Positions 29,792 to 38,398 of a stretch of 57,920 nt of DNA are shown piece after piece; position 1 is the stretch's first letter, and the number at the start of each line of letters is the position of its first letter. The stretch is taken from positions 1 through 57,920 of the forward strand of contig SVFZ01000079.1 in NCBI GenBank assembly GCA_015056585.1, given 5' to 3'. A program made the translations under genes and the position numbers. This DNA is from Butyrivibrio sp. (GTDB lineage: Bacteria; Bacillota; Clostridia; Lachnospirales; Lachnospiraceae). A model generated the notes under the pieces. The model saw only the letters and a list, made by a program, of their open reading frames with translations. It searched no databases and was not told the DNA's origin.

Positions 29792-30460
29792 TCAATACTT
29801 AACCAGTGCATACATAACATTAGCTGAAGTAGCTTCATCAACAGCAACTGTTACAACTGCAGGATTTGTGCTGGCATTTGGATAAATCTTGAATGCACCG
29901 CCGGCATAAACTGCAACAACCGCGTAGTTCGCACCCTGAGTCTGGAAACTTGCAGGTATTCCAACACTAAGTGTTCCTGCTGAGCCTGTTGTGGAATCAA
30001 CTACCTTTCCGTTTACATTCTGGCCATAATTAACATTAATGCATGGTCCTACAATTGCAGCAGGGCTAAGTGAAGCTGCAACTGTTGTAGCTGTAGCAAC
30101 GGCAGCTGAGCTCTTGCTCTTGTCTGTGTCAGTTACCTTTACAAAAGAACCTGCAGCAGATGTTCCGGCTGTCGGTGCAAGTGCAACTCCGTTTACTTCC
30201 TTTGCTGTATAATATCCGCCAACCTGCGACTGAACTCCTGCAACAGTCTTATTAACAGGTGCTGTAGCTTCAGCAACAAATTCTTCAGCCTTACGCGTAA
30301 CTTCTTCTTGTCTTGCCTGCTCACGAAGTTCTTCCTGCGTAGGACCACTTTGTTCACTTTCTCCTGTTACAGCGGCAATAGCCTTAGAAGCCGGTGCAAA
30401 TGAAAGTGCTACTACAAGTCCTGCAACCATCACATACTTTAAATTTTTTATTACGCTCAT
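29792..30460 (-). CDS. Secreted Ala/Thr/Val-rich protein of unknown function
   Basis: A 222-residue protein with a signal peptide (hydrophobic core VMVAGLVVALSFAPA, cleavage near AIA-A about residue 30). A Glu/Gln/Arg-rich, probably coiled segment to about residue 65 follows, then a low-complexity beta-rich region. There is no LPxTG anchor and no catalytic motif I recognise. The ATG ending at 30460 has AAAGGAGGT upstream. It is a single gene with a strong terminator, which suggests good expression. It might be a surface or matrix protein. Confidence 0.75.
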   Translation of the reverse strand: MSVIKNLKYVMVAGLVVALSFAPASKAIAAVTGESEQSGPTQEELREQARQEEVTRKAEEFVAEATAPVNKTVAGVQSQVGGYYTAKEVNGVALAPTAGTSAAGSFVKVTDTDKSKSSAAVATATTVAASLSPAAIVGPCINVNYGQNVNGKVVDSTTGSAGTLSVGIPASFQTQGANYAVVAVYAGGAFKIYPNASTNPAVVTVAVDEATSANVMYALVKY

Positions 30461-30633
30461 TATAAAATTAACCTCCTTTGTTAATTTGAAACGTGAACTC
30501 ATATTAGTACTATCAAAAAACGAAATCAATGCTTTTTCGATAGTTTAATACTTGTTTTACCGCCTATTTATCAAAATTTAATTCCTTACATGCATCTTTA
30601 AATATTAATCCTAAATTATATAAAAAAAACGTG

Positions 30634-30672
30634 AAAAAGCTGCTGTGCAATATTTTCGCACAACAGCTTTTT
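30634..30672 (-). terminator. Terminator of the feo operon
   Basis: AAAAAGCTGCTGTGC pairs with GCACAACAGCTTTTT with one mismatch around a 9-base loop. It follows the Cys-rich peptide gene by about 40 bases in the reading direction and has A/T runs on both sides. Confidence 0.85.
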
Positions 30673-30709
30673 GGCATTTATGTTTTTAGATATTTAGAAA
30701 TACAAAGCT

Positions 30710-30877
30710 TTATTTTTTCTTACAGCCGCAATTCGAGCAGGAACAATTTCCGGAACATCCTGCACATCCCTTACCGGATACTTCATTCTTGAACGTGCGC
30801 AGAGTGCTTCTTCCGGCAAAAAAGAGAATTACAGCAAGTATAAGTATTACAATAGCATTTCCGATTATAGGTGACAT
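30710..30877 (-). CDS. FeoB-associated Cys-rich membrane protein
   Basis: A 55-residue peptide with one membrane helix (residues 4-21) and a C-terminal cluster of six cysteines (KGCAGCSGNCSCSNCGCKKK). This is the usual form of the small FeoB-associated protein found after feoB in Firmicutes. It is thought to assist ferrous iron uptake, perhaps as a metal-binding tail. It starts about 60 bases after feoB and shares its terminator. The RBS GAAAGGGG is good. Confidence 0.88.
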   Translation of the reverse strand: MSPIIGNAIVILILAVILFFAGRSTLRTFKNEVSGKGCAGCSGNCSCSNCGCKKK

Positions 30878-30939
30878 ATATCCACCCCTTTCTTAAAAAC
30901 CATCATCCTGTAAAAATGATGAAAGCAAAAACTGTAAAA

Positions 30940-33228
30940 TCAAGCGTTTGCGCTTACAGCATTGAGGTTTTTGCTGCTCTCTTCGCCTACATAGCCTTTT
31001 CTGAAAAGAAGATATAAAAGACATCCAAGTGCAACAAATGCTAATACAGTACCAAATCCAAATGATACCTGACCAGCAATGAGTCCGCCTATATTATATA
31101 CGATGAGAGCAAGTACATAAGCCCATCCTGTCATGTATCCGATAGCTGCCCAAGTCCACTTTGCATTGTTCATCTCACGCTTGATAGCACCGATAGCTGC
31201 AAAGCATGGAGCACACAGAAGGTTAAAGATCATGAATGAGAATGCTGCAATCGGTGTATAGTCTGCTGCTACTCTATCCCAGATCTGCTCACCTTCTTCT
31301 CCGAATTCTTCTTCACCATCATCATAATTATACAGAACACCAAAAGTACCTACAACCTCTTCCTTAGCGACAAGACCTGTTACTGTTGCAACAGTTGGTT
31401 TCCAGCTGCCAAATCCAAGTGGCTTAAATACAAATGAAGCTGCATTACCAACACTTGCAAGGAGTGAAGCATCCATTGCATTAACATCTTCCTCAGGAAT
31501 ATTCATCTTGTCTGCAAGCTGAGTAACATACTCATCTGTAATAACTGTTTCATCCTCAAAAAGGTTATCTACAAGACCAAAATGTCCGTTTACTGTTCCA
31601 AATGCTGATAAGAACCAGATAATAACAGAAGAAACAACAATTACGCTTCCGGCTCTCTTAATGAAGGACCAGCCTCTCTCCCAGGTAGCTCTTAAAACGC
31701 CAACCCATGATGGAATATGATAAGCAGGAAGCTCCATAACAAATGGTGCAGGCATTCCTGCAAATGCCTTGAATTTCTTTAAGATAATACCTGAAAGGAT
31801 AATTGAACCAATACCGATAAAGTAAGCAGATGCTGCGATAAGAGGTGAACCTCCGAATACAGCTCCGGCAATGAGTCCAATGATAGGGAGCTTAGCACCG
31901 CATGGCATGAATGTTGTTGTCATGATAGTCATCTTTCTGTCACGCTCATTCTCAATAGTACGGCTTGCCATTACGCCGGGAACTCCACATCCTGTTGCTA
32001 CAAGGCAAGGAATGAAAGACTTTCCGGAGAGACCGAACTGACGGAAAATACGGTCCATAACGAATGCTACTCTTGCCATGTATCCGATGTCCTCAAGGAT
32101 AGAAAGAAGGAAGAACAGAACAAGCATCTGAGGAACAAATCCGATTACCGCACCAACACCGGCAACAATACCGTCCTGGATGAGTCCGTAAAGAACTGTG
32201 CCCTCTTCAACATTAAGTGCTGAAAGAAGTGTATCGAAGAATCCGGGAACCCACTCTCCAAAAATAACATCATTAGTAAAGTCGGTGGCTGCTGTACCGA
32301 TTGATACGCTCCAGCCTCCCATAGCAATCGCATAAATAAAGAACATTATCGCTGCAAAAATCGGAAGACCTAAAATTCTGTTGGTAACAATTCTGTCGAT
32401 CTTGTCGGATACAGAAAGCTCGCCCTTTGCTCTTCCCTTCTTTACTGACTTTGCAGTAATATTTGTAATATAGTTATATCTCTCATTTGTGATAATAGAC
32501 TCAGAGTCATCATCAAGATCCTTCTCAGTCTTTTCAATGATCTCTTCAATCTTTGCCTTCTTGTCAGAAGAAAGGTTAAGAGCTGCAACAGCTTTTTCAT
32601 CACGCTCAAATGCTTTGATTGCATTCCACTTAATGAATCTGTCGTCAGCACTTCCTTTGATGATATCTTCAATGCTTTCAACTGCTTCTTTTACTTCTCC
32701 TGAAAGGACGCTTTCTCTCTCTGCAGGAGCGTTACCTTTTGCTAACGCAACAGCCTTTTTAATAAGACCATCACATCCTTCTCCCTTTAAAGCAGAGAGT
32801 TCTACTACTTCACAGCCGATTTCTTTTGAAAGAGATTTAACATCAATCTTATCACCGTTCTTACGAACAAGATCCATCATGTTAAGTGCTACAACCATTG
32901 GGATTCCAAGCTCAAGAAGCTGAGTTGTAAGATAGAGATTTCTCTCAATGTTAGTACCGTCAACAATGTTAATGATAGCATCAGGTTTCTCTGAAACAAG
33001 ATATGTACGTGAAACAACTTCTTCAAGTGTATAAGGAGACAGAGAATAAATTCCGGGAAGATCCTGAATAATAACATCTTTGTACTCAGAACCTTTAAGT
33101 CTTCCTTCCTTCTTCTCAACGGTAACACCAGGCCAGTTACCAACGTACTGCCTTGATCCTGTCAGATCGTTAAACAAAGTGGTTTTACCACTATTTGGAT
33201 TACCTGCTAAAGCAATCTTGATTTCCAT
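30940..33228 (-). CDS. feoB: Ferrous iron transport protein B
   Basis: 762 residues. The N-terminal G domain has G1 (GNPNSGKTTLFN), the G2/G3 region (GNWPGVTV, DLPGIYSL) and G4 (NMMD). A helical GDI-type region follows to about 260, then two Gate motifs (CLVATGCGVPG and CFAAIGAIK) within about ten membrane segments. It imports Fe2+ in a GTP-dependent manner. GGAGGAAAG precedes the ATG. It follows two FeoA genes and precedes the Cys-rich peptide. Confidence 0.97.
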   Translation of the reverse strand: MEIKIALAGNPNSGKTTLFNDLTGSRQYVGNWPGVTVEKKEGRLKGSEYKDVIIQDLPGIYSLSPYTLEEVVSRTYLVSEKPDAIINIVDGTNIERNLYLTTQLLELGIPMVVALNMMDLVRKNGDKIDVKSLSKEIGCEVVELSALKGEGCDGLIKKAVALAKGNAPAERESVLSGEVKEAVESIEDIIKGSADDRFIKWNAIKAFERDEKAVAALNLSSDKKAKIEEIIEKTEKDLDDDSESIITNERYNYITNITAKSVKKGRAKGELSVSDKIDRIVTNRILGLPIFAAIMFFIYAIAMGGWSVSIGTAATDFTNDVIFGEWVPGFFDTLLSALNVEEGTVLYGLIQDGIVAGVGAVIGFVPQMLVLFFLLSILEDIGYMARVAFVMDRIFRQFGLSGKSFIPCLVATGCGVPGVMASRTIENERDRKMTIMTTTFMPCGAKLPIIGLIAGAVFGGSPLIAASAYFIGIGSIILSGIILKKFKAFAGMPAPFVMELPAYHIPSWVGVLRATWERGWSFIKRAGSVIVVSSVIIWFLSAFGTVNGHFGLVDNLFEDETVITDEYVTQLADKMNIPEEDVNAMDASLLASVGNAASFVFKPLGFGSWKPTVATVTGLVAKEEVVGTFGVLYNYDDGEEEFGEEGEQIWDRVAADYTPIAAFSFMIFNLLCAPCFAAIGAIKREMNNAKWTWAAIGYMTGWAYVLALIVYNIGGLIAGQVSFGFGTVLAFVALGCLLYLLFRKGYVGEESSKNLNAVSANA

Positions 33229-33312
33229 TTATCTTTCCTCCACCTTATGACATCTTTTCATCTGTCATAATAATTTGTTATCTTTTATTCTTTTTCCTTT
33301 TGAACTATATTT

Positions 33313-33534
33313 TCACTCAACCTCTACAAACTCAGCATCAGCCTTACGAACAGTGAGCTCATATCCCCTGACAGTAAGCTCTATAGGATCTCCAAGAGGC
33401 GCCACTTTCCTGACATAAACGTCTGCCCCCTTAGTAATACCCATATCCATGATTCTTCGTCTGGTAGGTCCTTCCCCATGCAGCTTCTTTACTACTGCTG
33501 TCTGTCCAATTTCAACATCTCTTAATGTCTTCAT
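33313..33534 (-). CDS. feoA: FeoA-domain protein (second of two)
   Basis: A 73-residue SH3-like FeoA protein: GEGPTRRRIMDMGITKGADV and the PIELTVRGYELTVRKADA strand pair are typical. It probably interacts with FeoB in the cytoplasm. An ATG six codons upstream is possible, but GGGAG lies at proper distance from the ATG ending at 33534. It is 17 bases after the first FeoA gene. Confidence 0.9.
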   Translation of the reverse strand: MKTLRDVEIGQTAVVKKLHGEGPTRRRIMDMGITKGADVYVRKVAPLGDPIELTVRGYELTVRKADAEFVEVE

Positions 33535-33551
33535 CAGATTTCTCCCTTTCA

Positions 33552-33764
33552 TTAAATAAATATTCTATTAGCAAGGCTCTTATCCAGGGCAATCCTGCTA
33601 TTTTTAACATTGACTATCATGTTGCCACCATTTTTATTGACAACCGAAACTTCTTCATTCACAACAAATCCCAGTTCAGACAGGTGCTGTCTGACTTCAT
33701 CATTTCCTGATATTTTCTTGATACTAACAAGTGATCCAACATCAGCCATACTTAAAGGCATCAT
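33552..33764 (-). CDS. FeoA-domain protein (first of two)
   Basis: A 70-residue FeoA-like protein (VRQHLSELGFVVNEEVSVV, NSRIALDKSLANRI). The ALDxxLAxRI end is standard for FeoA. Paired small FeoA proteins before feoB are common in clostridia; whether they form a hetero-complex is unknown. It is the first gene of the feo operon. Two consecutive ATGs follow GAGAGGG. Confidence 0.88.
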   Translation of the reverse strand: MMPLSMADVGSLVSIKKISGNDEVRQHLSELGFVVNEEVSVVNKNGGNMIVNVKNSRIALDKSLANRIFI

Positions 33765-33807
33765 CTATCCCTCTCTTTCTTTGTTATACCGTTTTTAAAT
33801 ATAACAA

Positions 33808-33823
33808 GTTAGTAATAACTAAC
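33808..33823. promoter_or_regulatory. Metalloregulator-like palindrome 1 upstream of feo
   Basis: GTTAGTAATAACTAAC is an inverted repeat with GTTAGT/ACTAAC half-sites, 45-60 bases before the first feoA start codon and beside a TTGTTATATT promoter-like sequence. Confidence 0.65.
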
Positions 33824-33862
33824 ACCGCATTAAAAAAATATGTTTTCCCTTGTTATTTACAG

Positions 33863-33888
33863 CTAACCGTACGTTAGTTTATTCTAAC
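33863..33888. promoter_or_regulatory. Overlapping metalloregulator-like palindromes 2 and 3 upstream of feo
   Basis: CTAACCGTACGTTAG (33863-33877) and GTTAGTTTATTCTAAC (33873-33888) share one half-site. The half-sites match those at 33808-33823, as expected for cooperative binding of an iron-responsive repressor of the DtxR/IdeR or Fur type. Confidence 0.6.
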
Positions 33889-33971
33889 TAAAAAAGCTTG
33901 TCAACAAGAGATTTTGCACAATTTAATTCTTTTTTTGTTTTTTGCAATCCTTTGAGAATTCTAAGAATAAT

Positions 33972-33987
33972 GTTAGCATTTGCTAAC
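33972..33987. promoter_or_regulatory. Metalloregulator-like palindrome 4 upstream of feo
   Basis: GTTAGCATTTGCTAAC is near-perfect and has the same GTTAG/CTAAC half-sites as the three sites nearer to feo, though it lies more than 200 bases from the first start codon. Confidence 0.5.
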
Positions 33988-34060
33988 TCAATAATATAAC
34001 TATTGATAATTAGTGTCAATAAACATTTATAAAACATGATAAAAAAAACAGGAAACATAA

Positions 34061-34125
34061 AATAAAAACAGATAAAACCTGCTATGATTTGATTTTCGTC
34101 ATAGCAGGTTTTATCTGTTTTTATT
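34061..34125 (-). terminator. 27-bp perfect hairpin, probable terminator of the PhoH-like gene
   Basis: The arms 34061-34087 and 34099-34125 are perfectly complementary over 27 bases with an 11-base loop. T-rich ends appear on both strands (TGTTTTTATTTT on the minus strand). It is the first terminator-like structure after the PhoH-like gene; the MITE at 34158-34300 lies between the two. Its length and perfection are unusual. Confidence 0.7.
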
Positions 34126-34149
34126 ATAGAAAGAGTTGTGAAAGGAGAT

Positions 34150-34308
34150 GTACTAATGTTACTATTCACAGTCTTACGACTGCTCATAGTAACATTCGGG
34201 GCGATATTAAAGTTTTGCTTCGCAAAAGATCGCCCCTCACTCTTGTATCATATTCTCACGAATCACGCAGCTAGTGCGTGATTCTACTGTGAATAGTAAC
34301 GTACTAAT
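34150..34308. mobile_element. 143-bp MITE with 15-bp terminal inverted repeats and 8-bp target duplications
   Basis: The element spans 34158-34300. Its ends are GTTACTATTCACAGT and ACTGTGAATAGTAAC, perfectly inverted over 15 bp. Identical 8-bp sequences GTACTAAT flank it directly (34150-34157 and 34301-34308). It has no transposase. Inside are stable hairpins: GGGGCGAT/ATCGCCCC (34198-34236, with an inner TTTTGC/GCAAAA) and GAATCACGCA/TGCGTGATTC (34260-34284). The left end can also pair with ATAGTAAC at 34186-34193. The exact duplication indicates a fairly recent insertion by an unidentified transposase family that makes 8-bp duplications. Confidence 0.88.
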
Positions 34309-34356
34309 ACCTACTTAATCACAAATATAATAATCTACTGTTGGTTTTTCCTGACC

Positions 34357-35748
34357 TTAAAAATCATCCTTATCTCTCATGCGACCAATGGCATCCATTG
34401 CAAGCCTGCTTCTCTCACACTCTGAAGCTGAAAGAGATATCTGCCAGGCCAAGGGGCTTCCCTTCATGTGCTCAGAAGCGTATGAAAGCCCGTTGGTTCT
34501 CTCATCAAGAAAAGGCCTGTCAATCTGATTTGGGTCTCCAAGAAGTATTATTTTAGTATCCTTACCTGCTCTTGTGATAATGCCCTTTGCCTGACTCGGA
34601 GTCATGTTCTGGGCCTCATCTATAATAAGGTAAGTCTTAAGTATGGATCTTCCTCTTATAAAGTTTAGAGCCTCACATTGAACTATTCCCCGTTCAAACA
34701 CCTCATCGGTTTTACCCTGAAGCTCTTTCTCATCCTTGTAGCGTTCTTCCTCATTGGAATCAATGAGCTGTTCCAGATTGTCTATAATAGGTCTCATCAG
34801 CGGCGATATTTTCTCCTGCTCATCGCCGGGCAAAAAGCCAATATCGTCATCAAACTGTGAGTTTGGTCTGCAGACAAGAATTCTTCTGTACTCTCCGGTG
34901 GGTCTGTTGATCATCTTTTCCAGTCCAACAGCCAGCGAGTAAAAAGTTTTGGCTGTTCCGGCCATACCCTTTACGATAACCAGCGGTGCCACATCTGCCG
35001 GCTGCATAAGTGCCTCCTGAAGGAAGTACTGTCCGGCATTTCTTGGCTTAACTCCGTAGGGCTGACTCTTTTCATATTCAAGTTTCCTGATGGTATTGCC
35101 ACATACACGGCCCATCTGGGTCTTTCCTACAGACTGATCTGCTCTTATAACCACAAATTCATTCTCATATAGATCAGGTGAATACTGTTTTCCGTTTTCA
35201 TCACAGCAGTAAACCTTATCAACAGGGATACCCTTTTTCTTGAAATCTTTAAAGATATCTTCCGGAGCATAAACATCTATTCTGCCGCTGTACTGCTCAT
35301 TTTCATCAGGAACCTGCTCTGTGGTGAAGTCTTCGGATTTCACATCAAGGATCTGTGCCTTAATACGCATCAGAATATCCTTGGTAACAAGAATCACCTG
35401 TTTCTTGCTGCTGTCATGCAGTCCCTTACACACTTTAAGGATTCTGTTGTCCGATTTGTAATCAGACATATCCTTAGGAAGCTCAACATCCTTGAAGTTC
35501 TTCTCAACCCTGAGATACCCTCCATTATCCAGGTTGACGCCCTTTACTAAATCCCCTGTTCCGCGAAGCTGTTCCAAAATCCTGATAGCTTCTCTTACGT
35601 TGGCGCCCCGCTCACCCTCATCTCTTTTGTGTGAGTCCAGCTCCTCCAAGACTACCAGCGGAAGAACGACCTCGTTGTCTTCAAAGCACTTTAAAGCATG
35701 CGGTGCCTGAATCAAAACGTTGGTGTCCAGTACGTAGATCTTCTTCAT
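34357..35748 (-). CDS. PIN-PhoH fusion protein (YlaK/PhoH2-like)
   Basis: 463 residues. The N-terminal PIN domain starts with IYVLDTNVLIQAP, carrying the first catalytic aspartate. The C-terminal PhoH ATPase has Walker A (VKGMAGTAKTFYS) and Walker B (TYLIIDEAQNMTP), then GDPNQID. PhoH2-type proteins unwind and cleave RNA. In the P-loop the usual GxGKT reads GTAKT, a variant common in PhoH proteins. It is a single gene with its own promoter and a GAGGGGG ribosome-binding site. Confidence 0.92.
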   Translation of the reverse strand: MKKIYVLDTNVLIQAPHALKCFEDNEVVLPLVVLEELDSHKRDEGERGANVREAIRILEQLRGTGDLVKGVNLDNGGYLRVEKNFKDVELPKDMSDYKSDNRILKVCKGLHDSSKKQVILVTKDILMRIKAQILDVKSEDFTTEQVPDENEQYSGRIDVYAPEDIFKDFKKKGIPVDKVYCCDENGKQYSPDLYENEFVVIRADQSVGKTQMGRVCGNTIRKLEYEKSQPYGVKPRNAGQYFLQEALMQPADVAPLVIVKGMAGTAKTFYSLAVGLEKMINRPTGEYRRILVCRPNSQFDDDIGFLPGDEQEKISPLMRPIIDNLEQLIDSNEEERYKDEKELQGKTDEVFERGIVQCEALNFIRGRSILKTYLIIDEAQNMTPSQAKGIITRAGKDTKIILLGDPNQIDRPFLDERTNGLSYASEHMKGSPLAWQISLSASECERSRLAMDAIGRMRDKDDF

Positions 35749-35793
35749 GCGTAGGTCCCCCTCGTATATGTATTTTGTATAACTTGTGATTAT

Positions 35794-35802
35794 ATTATAC
35801 CA
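35794..35802 (-). promoter_or_regulatory. Extended -10 promoter of the PhoH-like gene
   Basis: TGGTATAAT on the minus strand fits an extended -10 (TGnTATAAT), about 46 bases before the start codon. No good -35 box is present, as is usual for this class. Confidence 0.55.
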
Positions 35803-35851
35803 TATATTGTGTTTTCGAATATAAAATTTTCATTATCAAGTACTCAGCAGT

Positions 35852-36421
35852 TTATATAAGATTGCAGAAATTCTTTAGTATTTGCTTTCCCTCCGGTGTC
35901 ATTATTGATTCCGGATGAAACTGAAGTCCAAAGATTTTATATTCCTTGTGCTGAACTGCCATAATCTCACCGTCATCTGCTGTAGCTGTGACTTTAAGGC
36001 AGTCGGGAAGTGTCTCTTTCTTAAGTGAAAGAGAATGGTACCTCGCAACCTTTATTTTCTTATCAAGTCCTTTAAACAGTGCAGTGTCATTATCAACTTC
36101 TGCCGAAGACTGCTTTCCGTGCATAAGGTGTCCGGCATGAGAAACAGTTCCGCCAAAGGCTTCACAGATTGCCTGATGGCCAAGGCACACGCCAAGTATA
36201 GGTATCTCTTTTCCCAATTTGGTAACAACTTCTTCACAGATTCCGGCATCCGATGGTTTACCGGGGCCGGGAGAAAGAATGATCGCTGAGGGCTTAAGCT
36301 CTCTTATCTGCGAAACGGTCATGGCATCATTACGGATTGCCATGATATCAGGATTAATTGAGCCGATGAGCTGATAAAGATTATAAGTAAAACTGTCGTA
36401 GTTATCGATTATGAGAATCAT
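35852..36421 (-). CDS. trpG: Anthranilate synthase component II (glutamine amidotransferase)
   Basis: 189 residues of class I amidotransferase. The catalytic cysteine is in PILGVCLGHQAIC and the His-Glu pair in GLQFHPESIMTPEG; MILIIDNYDSFTYNL is the usual start. It supplies ammonia from glutamine to TrpE. GAAGGAG precedes the ATG ending at 36421; an ATG five codons earlier is less likely. It follows trpE by 55 bases. It could also serve PabB (the same protein is often shared), but the Trp T-box upstream of trpE supports trpG. Confidence 0.9.
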   Translation of the reverse strand: MILIIDNYDSFTYNLYQLIGSINPDIMAIRNDAMTVSQIRELKPSAIILSPGPGKPSDAGICEEVVTKLGKEIPILGVCLGHQAICEAFGGTVSHAGHLMHGKQSSAEVDNDTALFKGLDKKIKVARYHSLSLKKETLPDCLKVTATADDGEIMAVQHKEYKIFGLQFHPESIMTPEGKQILKNFCNLI

Positions 36422-36476
36422 TTTTGCTCCTTCCATTTTTTACCGGTTCTTTCATTTAAATTAAAGACGTATATCT

Positions 36477-38006
36477 TTATCCTTTTTTCTCAGGTTCCGA
36501 GCTTATATAAATTGCATTTACAACAGCTTTTGCTTTGTTTGTACACTCTATGAATTCATTCTCCGGAACTGAATCAGCCACGATTCCCGCGCCGCTTCTT
36601 ACAAACACTTTACCGCTCTTTTTATATGCAAGCCTTATCGCAATACAGGTGTCAAGGTTTCCTGTAAAATCCACATATCCTATGGCGCCGCCATAGATTC
36701 CACGCTTGATCCCTTCGAGTTCATCGATTATCTGACAAGCTCTGATTTTAGGTGCTCCGGAAAGTGTTCCGGCAGGAAGTACGCTGTCTACGGCTTCTAC
36801 GGCATTTTTCCCATCAAGGAGCTGCCCATTAACAGAAGATCCTATATGCATTACATGGGAATAACGCTCAATTTCCATGTACTTCTCAACTTCTACCGTA
36901 CCGAATTTGCAGAGCTTTCCGAGGTCATTTCTTCCAAGGTCCACCAACATATTGTGTTCTGCTCTTTCCTTCTCGTCAGCCAGAAGTTCTTTTTCCAAAG
37001 CGACATCTTCCTCGTAGGTTGCGCCCCTGGGTCTTGTACCTGCCAGAGGAAATGTTCTGATGACGCCGTCTGTAACTTTTACAAGGGTCTCCGGAGAAGC
37101 CCCTGTAATCTCTGTGTCACCTGAAAAATAGAACATATAAGGTGACGGATTTGTGGTCCTTAAAACTCTGTAGGTGTCAAACAGACTTCCCTCAAACTTT
37201 GCTTCCATGGGATTTGAAAGCACCAATTGGAAAATATCTCCATCAACAATATGTTGCTTTACAGCATTGACCTTTTCGCAGTACTCCTCCTTGGAGAAAA
37301 CAGGCTTTATCTCCTCAAGCAGTCTTCCTTTTTCTATTTCCTTACAAGGTCCATTGATGATAAGATTTTCCATCTCGTCAAGTTTTTTTAATGCCTTCTC
37401 ATATTCCTTTTTAAGTTCAGTGTCAAAAGAATTATCTGCACCTTCCACGCTTTCACTATCACTTTTTGGCACATGCACATTTGCTATGAGCATGATCTTT
37501 TGCCTGAGGTTATCAAACACAATTAGATTTTCAAAGAGCATCAGGTCCATATCGCTGAAGTCATATTCATTTTTTGCCTTAAAATGCAGAGAAGGCTCAG
37601 GATACTGCATATAATCGTAGGAAAAATATCCCACCAGTCCTCCTGTAAAAGTGGGCAGCCCCTCTATTCTTGGAGATTTGTTTTCGAACACAAGACTGCT
37701 TATGAAAGCTCCCGGCTCATTAGTCTTAATCTGATTAACCTCTCCGTTCACATTTGTCACCGTAAGTACATGGTCCTTTAATGTGATCTGCATTGTAGGT
37801 TCATATCCAAGAAACGAATACCTTCCCCACTGTCTCGAATCCTCTACGCTTTCCAGCAAAAAGCAGTGATCACTGACGTTTTTTAGTTTTCTCATAACCT
37901 GAACCGGCGTGGCAATGTCTGCCATAAGCTCACGGATGAGCGGAATAAGCCTGTAATCACCTTTTTTAGCAAGTTCTTTCACATCTGTTAAACTTCCTGG
38001 TCTCAT
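36477..38006 (-). CDS. trpE: Anthranilate synthase component I
   Basis: 509 residues of the chorismate-using family. The N-terminal part has FLLESVEDSRQWGRYSF, containing the LLES motif linked to tryptophan feedback inhibition. The catalytic half has GASPETLV, LAGTRPRG, HNMLVDLGRNDLG and the C-terminal GAIGYVDFTGNLDTCIAIR. It converts chorismate to anthranilate. The ATG ending at 38006 has GGGAGG; an upstream 16-codon extension overlaps the leader and was rejected. No trpDCFBA genes follow in the window. Confidence 0.93.
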   Translation of the reverse strand: MRPGSLTDVKELAKKGDYRLIPLIRELMADIATPVQVMRKLKNVSDHCFLLESVEDSRQWGRYSFLGYEPTMQITLKDHVLTVTNVNGEVNQIKTNEPGAFISSLVFENKSPRIEGLPTFTGGLVGYFSYDYMQYPEPSLHFKAKNEYDFSDMDLMLFENLIVFDNLRQKIMLIANVHVPKSDSESVEGADNSFDTELKKEYEKALKKLDEMENLIINGPCKEIEKGRLLEEIKPVFSKEEYCEKVNAVKQHIVDGDIFQLVLSNPMEAKFEGSLFDTYRVLRTTNPSPYMFYFSGDTEITGASPETLVKVTDGVIRTFPLAGTRPRGATYEEDVALEKELLADEKERAEHNMLVDLGRNDLGKLCKFGTVEVEKYMEIERYSHVMHIGSSVNGQLLDGKNAVEAVDSVLPAGTLSGAPKIRACQIIDELEGIKRGIYGGAIGYVDFTGNLDTCIAIRLAYKKSGKVFVRSGAGIVADSVPENEFIECTNKAKAVVNAIYISSEPEKKG

Positions 38007-38047
38007 CTTTGCTTCCTCCCAACTTGTTTTTGCATAATTAGTAATAA

Positions 38048-38346
38048 AGAACAAAAAAGCCCCCGGCAGAAATAAAAATCTCTGCCGAGGGCGAGTAATT
38101 AATTTTATACCCGTGGTGCCACCTCAATTTGTGATAATTCACACACTTAACAAGATACCAACATATCTCTGACAGATAACAGCTGTCTGACTGTCATGGA
38201 ATACTAAAGGCTGAAAAAGCCTATTTCACCATGCCCTCAACGGTCCATTTACGAATCAGCGTTCTGTCCGGCTTCCACCTACCCGGACTCTCTGTGAGTG
38301 CCCCTCTCGTTTTATCTCCGTCTCTTCGGTTTATATTTATGCACTT
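38048..38346 (-). ncRNA. T-box leader (tryptophan) of trpEG
   Basis: The conserved T-box GAGGUGGCACCACG (complement of 38110-38125) lies just before a strong terminator (stem 38059-38070/38081-38092, then TTTTTT at 38053-38058). Upstream, stem I has the AGAGAGUCCGGG...GGUGGAAGCCGGAC pattern. The probable specifier is UGG, complement of 38245-38247, in UAAAUGGACCG, which pairs with the tRNA-Trp anticodon. Uncharged tRNA-Trp would stabilise the antiterminator and switch trpEG on. Confidence 0.92.
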
Positions 38347-38352
38347 AAAAAG

Positions 38353-38381
38353 AGTATAATTTCAATACTTTAATGTGTCAA
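38353..38381 (-). promoter_or_regulatory. Sigma-A promoter of the trpEG T-box leader
   Basis: TTGACA (38381-38376) and TATACT (38358-38353) on the minus strand are separated by exactly 17 bases. Transcription would begin near 38346, at the start of the T-box leader. The -35 box begins 18 bases past the stop codon of the GH8 gene. Confidence 0.88.
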
Positions 38382-38398
38382 TTGATTATTTTTATGCA

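Noticed and set aside
34156-34281. A 41-codon frame with a good AAAGGAG upstream, encoding a hydrophobic peptide across the MITE
   Set aside because: The start codon straddles the MITE insertion junction and the frame runs through its hairpins and terminal structure. The RBS belongs to the flanking sequence, so the match is best explained by chance.
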